Source: an uncultured Clostridia bacterium (GTDB lineage: Bacteria; Bacillota; Clostridia; Christensenellales; CAG-314). Taken from it: a stretch of 64,000 bases of DNA. Shown piece by piece: positions 61,261 through 64,000 of this stretch (its first letter is position 1; every line of letters starts with the position of its first letter). The position numbers and the translations under genes were made by a program. Location of the stretch: assembly GCA_944364615.1 (NCBI GenBank), contig CALVWF010000009.1, positions 18,892 to 82,891 on the forward strand, given 5' to 3'. Under the pieces are notes generated by a model. That model saw only the letters and a program-made list of their open reading frames with translations. It ran no database searches and was not told the origin of the DNA.

Positions 61261-61914
61261 TTATTCAATGTTACTTTTACCTAAATTACAATCGGAACAA
61301 AGTGTTTGCAAGTTTTCAATTAGTGTTTCACCACCTTTTGACCATGGTTTTATATGATCTACGTGTAGTGTTAAATTAGGAGTTGTTGAAGGCGAACGCC
61401 CACATATTTGACACTTAAAATTATCTCGTTTCATCACTAAAAAACGCAATCTTAAATTTATGTTTCGTTTTGTTTTATGAGATTTTTTGTAAACAATAGC
61501 GCTTGCTTCGGTAATATCAGTATTATTAGAAAGATATTGTTCTAATTCAATCAACGCTTGTTTCCATGAGCCAAAAAAATGAGTATAAGAACTAGCTGAA
61601 TGTTTTGAGTCAGGCAAATTCATATCTTCAAGTTTAGGTTGAACACTCAATTTTGACCAAATAAGTAATATATTATCCAAATATTCTTCTTTGCTTGTCC
61701 CCCAATTACGAGTACTCATAAGCCCCGCATCAATTAGAGCGTTTCTTATGCTTCCGAAATAATTGCGATATGTCGTAATAGAATAAATTCCATACTGCTT
61801 TATATCGTTATAAGATAATGAGTTTTTATTTAATTTTAATGCAATAGATTTTAAATCATTTATTAAACTATTTTTATCAGCTTGTTGCTTTGGTAATCTT
61901 ACTTTATATTCCAT
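61261..61914 (-). CDS. HNH endonuclease with homing-type repeats
   Basis: 217 residues. Two N-terminal repeats of the HNH-associated type (ITTYRNYFGSIRNALIDAG and SSYTHFFGSWKQALIELE) precede a C-terminal HNH nuclease: CQICGRS, LHVDHIKPWSKGG and LCSDCN, with zinc-type Cys pairs and the HNH His/Asp. AAGG precedes ATG 61914. Base composition is clearly more AT-rich than the rest of the window (TTA, AAT, ATA codons), and it borders mobile DNA, so recent transfer is likely. It may be a free-standing homing endonuclease or part of a defence or mobile element. Confidence 0.85.
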   Translation of the reverse strand: MEYKVRLPKQQADKNSLINDLKSIALKLNKNSLSYNDIKQYGIYSITTYRNYFGSIRNALIDAGLMSTRNWGTSKEEYLDNILLIWSKLSVQPKLEDMNLPDSKHSASSYTHFFGSWKQALIELEQYLSNNTDITEASAIVYKKSHKTKRNINLRLRFLVMKRDNFKCQICGRSPSTTPNLTLHVDHIKPWSKGGETLIENLQTLCSDCNLGKSNIE

Positions 61915-62139
61915 AAGGACCTTCCCATTGTGTCATTGTATATAAATACTACTACAGTAAAGAATTTATGTCAATGAACCTTTTTCAATATGTTGCCAGA
62001 CATATTAAATAGTGTCAAATTTGTATTATATTTCTAAAAGTTAATTTATATATTACACTAGTAAATTATAACTTATAAAAAAAATTATCATAAACTGTTT
62101 TAATTTCAACCATATTTCACAAAATACAATTTGGCACTT
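61915..62139. other. AT-rich spacer at the mobile-region edge
   Basis: A tract of about 225 bases rich in A/T with no gene or clear repeat. It separates the HNH gene from the inverted repeats at 62140. Confidence 0.4.
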
Positions 62140-62198
62140 TGGCGGGTGCTTGAATAAACGAGCGGCTCGGCTACGCCTCGCCGTTCAAGCACCCGCCA
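62140..62198. repeat. 15-bp perfect inverted repeat with GC-rich centre
   Basis: TGGCGGGTGCTTGAA (62140-62154) and TTCAAGCACCCGCCA (62184-62198) flank a 29-base centre that folds further (CGAGCGGCTCGG and CCTCGCCG). No T run follows. It could be a cruciform, an attachment site or an origin. Confidence 0.75.
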
Positions 62199-62227
62199 CA
62201 AACAAAGCAACGCAATAAAAAACGAAG

Positions 62228-62307
62228 CTCAAAAGCGCACGGGAACGGGCGGTCGCCGCTGAACCGCTTGGCGATCCGCCCTTATTCTCCGTGCGGCAGT
62301 ATTTGAG
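62228..62307. repeat. Nested imperfect inverted repeat, candidate origin of the rolling-circle element
   Basis: From outside in: CTCAAA/TTTGAG, GCACGG/CCGTGC, GGGCGG/CCGCCC and CGCC/GGCG, around the loop GCTGAACCGCTT. The 80-base hairpin is GC-rich in an AT-rich stretch, upstream of the rep gene. Confidence 0.65.
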
Positions 62308-62374
62308 TTTTAACGTCTTTTTATCGGCGGCGTTTTCTTTGCATGTTGACGATAAAGTGTCGTAAAAGTATCTG

Positions 62375-62398
62375 TTTAGTATCTTATATGATACTAAA
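62375..62398. repeat. 9-bp inverted repeat with 6-bp centre
   Basis: TTTAGTATC-TTATAT-GATACTAAA, a symmetrical site resembling a tyrosine-recombinase or repressor site. Confidence 0.55.
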
Positions 62399-62614
62399 AG
62401 ATATACTTTCGCATACTCACACTTTTCTAAATCATTCGTATATAATCTAAGTTGCCCGACAATCGGTCAGGACACCCCTTAAATAAAAAACAAGCCGAGT
62501 TGTAAAAAGTTTGTAAAATTTTCATTTTAGGGGGTTGATTTTTGCCGTTTTCGAGGCTATATAGTGAGGGGTATTTTTTTACCGCTCAAAAACAAACAAA
62601 AAGGAGGTGGAAAA

Positions 62615-62752
62615 ATGCTGAAAACAGAACTCGAAATTGTTACTGTCGGAACACCGGATATTGCGATGTTATCCGAAAACGAACAACGGATTTTCTTTGA
62701 AACAATATTTGCAAGAGTTTTGGAATTAGCGAAAGAAAGAAATGTAAAGTAA
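62615..62752 (+). CDS. 45-residue small protein upstream of rep, unknown
   Basis: Starts at ATG 62615, after AAGGAGG with a 7-base spacer, a strong site. The peptide starts MLKTELEIVTVGTP and ends LELAKERNVK; it is acidic then amphipathic-helical. It has no recognised domain. Its location directly upstream of the repeat tract and rep suggests a plasmid- or phage-type accessory or copy-control gene. Confidence 0.6.
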   Translation: MLKTELEIVTVGTPDIAMLSENEQRIFFETIFARVLELAKERNVK

Positions 62753-62800
62753 TGAAATGAATTGTAATGTATTGTATTGAAACGGAAATGGAATGAAATG
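62751..62800 (+). repeat. Degenerate 5-bp repeat tract, ten units
   Basis: Fifty bases divide exactly into ten pentamers related to AATGA: for example AATGA, AATGA, ATTGT, AATGT, ATTGT, ATTGA. It lies just after the small ORF stop and before rep, where iterons or an origin would be expected. Confidence 0.7.
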
Positions 62801-63047
62801 TGTCGGGGTGCAACGTACTACGCCACTCTATGAAATAGATAACCGAATAAAGACCGAAACGAATTAAAAGAAAAGAAACCGACAGTAAAGAAAAATAAAA
62901 GAGCCAAAAAGCAGGCGTTTAAGATTCCCGAAAAGTAGCGGAAACACGCCGTAAAGCAAAGGGCAAGATATGAAACAGGAAAAGACTTGTTTTGTATTTT
63001 GTCCTTTTTCTTTTTACTAAAATACAAACCACAAGGAGAACAAAAAA

Positions 63048-63932
63048 ATGGCATATCAAGATAGCAAAGTATATTTTGACGGCGGTCATTATATCGCCGT
63101 CCCGAAAGAGAATTTTCCGAGCCGTAAAGGCAGAAAAACGGCCAGGAAAAGCAGTCCGCAGACTGATACGAAAAAAGCCAAGTTTGAAACGGCTTATGCG
63201 GAAAGTCAGACGTTGCCGAAGCGCGAACGCCGCAAATACGTTAAGGAGAAATTGCAAAACGAATTTACCGACGACAAACAGGCGGAAGAATACGTCAAAA
63301 GGCAGACCGAACGCAAAAGAAACAACGTATACAAACGGTATACAAGGCTTTGGCACAAAGTATATCTGCAACGCAACTGGAATTTCTTTGTAACGTGTAC
63401 CTATTCCGATGAAAAACACGCGGAACAGACTTTTCAAAAGACATTGCGCAATACTTTGAAACATCTTGTAAATCGCAAAGGCTGGAAGTATATCGGCGTT
63501 TGGGAGCGCTCCGCAAGCGAGCGATTACATTTTCACGGAATATTCTATATTCCCGAAAACGCTATGGTGGGAGAACTGAAACAAGTCAGCGATTTCAGCA
63601 CCAAACAACACCGCATGCAGACGACATACCAAAACACGCACTTTTTGAAATATTTCGGCTGAAACGATTTCAAGGCGATAGACAAAAACGATGTCGTACA
63701 GTCCGTTCGCTATCTTCTCAAATACACAGAGAAAAGCGGAGAAAGATTGGTATACGGCGGAGATTTGCCTACCTATTTCAAGTCTGACGTTATGGACGAG
63801 GACATCGTTTGCCCTACGGGCGTGGACGGCAAGAAAATGTTGCTGTATGACGATTTCAACTGTTGGGAAGACGGCTGCCTTGTCGGCAAAGTCAGCCCCG
63901 AGACCATATCACGGCTGCCGAAGTGCAACTGA
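63048..63932 (+). pseudogene. HUH rolling-circle replication initiator (Rep) interrupted by an in-frame TGA
   Basis: A Rep of the rolling-circle/G2P-like HUH type. The frame reads 204 codons, then TGA at 63660-63662, then 89 more codons in the same frame. Before the stop: motif 1 FVTCTYSDEKH near 114 and the metal motif RLHFHGIFY (His161, His163). After it: motif 3 RYLLKYTEK (codons 221-229), which supplies the nicking Tyr. Thus the stop separates the metal site from the catalytic Tyr. AAGGAG lies upstream of ATG 63048. The local FG-stop-NDFK fits an Arg (CGA) or Trp codon changed to TGA. Either a decayed gene or one needing stop read-through. Confidence 0.8.
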
Positions 63933-64000
63933 ATCATTTTGTCTTTCGGCTTGCGGAGCGTAAACGAAACCGCCCTTTTATGCAAGGGTAAAGTGCATTG

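Noticed and set aside
1..64000. tRNA, rRNA, CRISPR arrays or insertion-sequence transposases
   Set aside because: Intergenic regions were read for T-loop sequences, regularly spaced repeats and transposase motifs; none was found.

Overview
The window looks like chromosomal DNA from an anaerobic, low-to-moderate-GC Clostridia-type Firmicute (inferred). Three things point there: a sporulation regulator (SpoIIID), a PerR-linked reverse rubrerythrin, and strong Shine-Dalgarno sites with near-consensus sigma-A promoters, mostly with 16-18 bp spacers. TGA is used as an ordinary stop. I saw no tRNA, rRNA or CRISPR array. The genus cannot be named from sequence alone.

Layout. 0-3 kb holds a partial surface protein, a secreted PI-PLC-like enzyme and long non-coding DNA. 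3-10 kb is a minus-strand operon, patatin / MBL hydrolase / aroC / aroB / fused aroA-aroE / aroQ / aroK, that covers the shikimate pathway from dehydroquinate synthase to chorismate. 10-11.5 kb is perR / mini-rubredoxin / reverse rubrerythrin behind a perfect 7-1-7 PerR box. 11.5-25 kb is housekeeping: ttcA, spoIIID, a GPH transporter with a DUF2804 protein, a BI-1 protein, glyS, tex, a cyclophilin, an M29 aminopeptidase and a two-component system. 25-29 kb is a DtxR-led operon (esterase, mgsA, dtd, sdaA, HAD phosphatase). 29-36 kb is a glycerol-phosphate / alkyl-DHAP-synthase-like operon. 36-38.7 kb is metNIQ. 38.9-44.7 kb carries clpB, an RHH regulator, mscS and two small genes. 45-56 kb carries an MGDG-synthase-like glycosyltransferase, a thioesterase, a manganese-riboswitch-controlled P-type ATPase, tcdA, a DAG-kinase-like gene, an InlB-repeat lipoprotein, asnA and HU. 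56-60 kb is an ECF sigma / anti-sigma pair plus a lipoprotein that copies the anti-sigma ectodomain. From about 61 kb the DNA changes character: an AT-rich HNH gene, large inverted repeats, a pentamer repeat tract and an HUH Rep gene broken by an in-frame TGA.

Main result. The leader of metNIQ looks like a classical translation-coupled attenuator. A sigma-A promoter is followed by a 17-codon ORF with four consecutive Met codons, then a stem overlapping the ORF end, an intrinsic terminator, and metN. MetN here has no C-terminal methionine-sensing domain, so regulation may have moved from protein to leader RNA (inference).

Other notable points are the AroA-AroE fusion, a shikimate kinase with an altered P-loop, the yybP-ykoY-type riboswitch before the P-type ATPase, tandem 12-bp-spaced repeats at the RHH promoter, and the duplicated acidic ectodomain of the sigma/anti-sigma locus.
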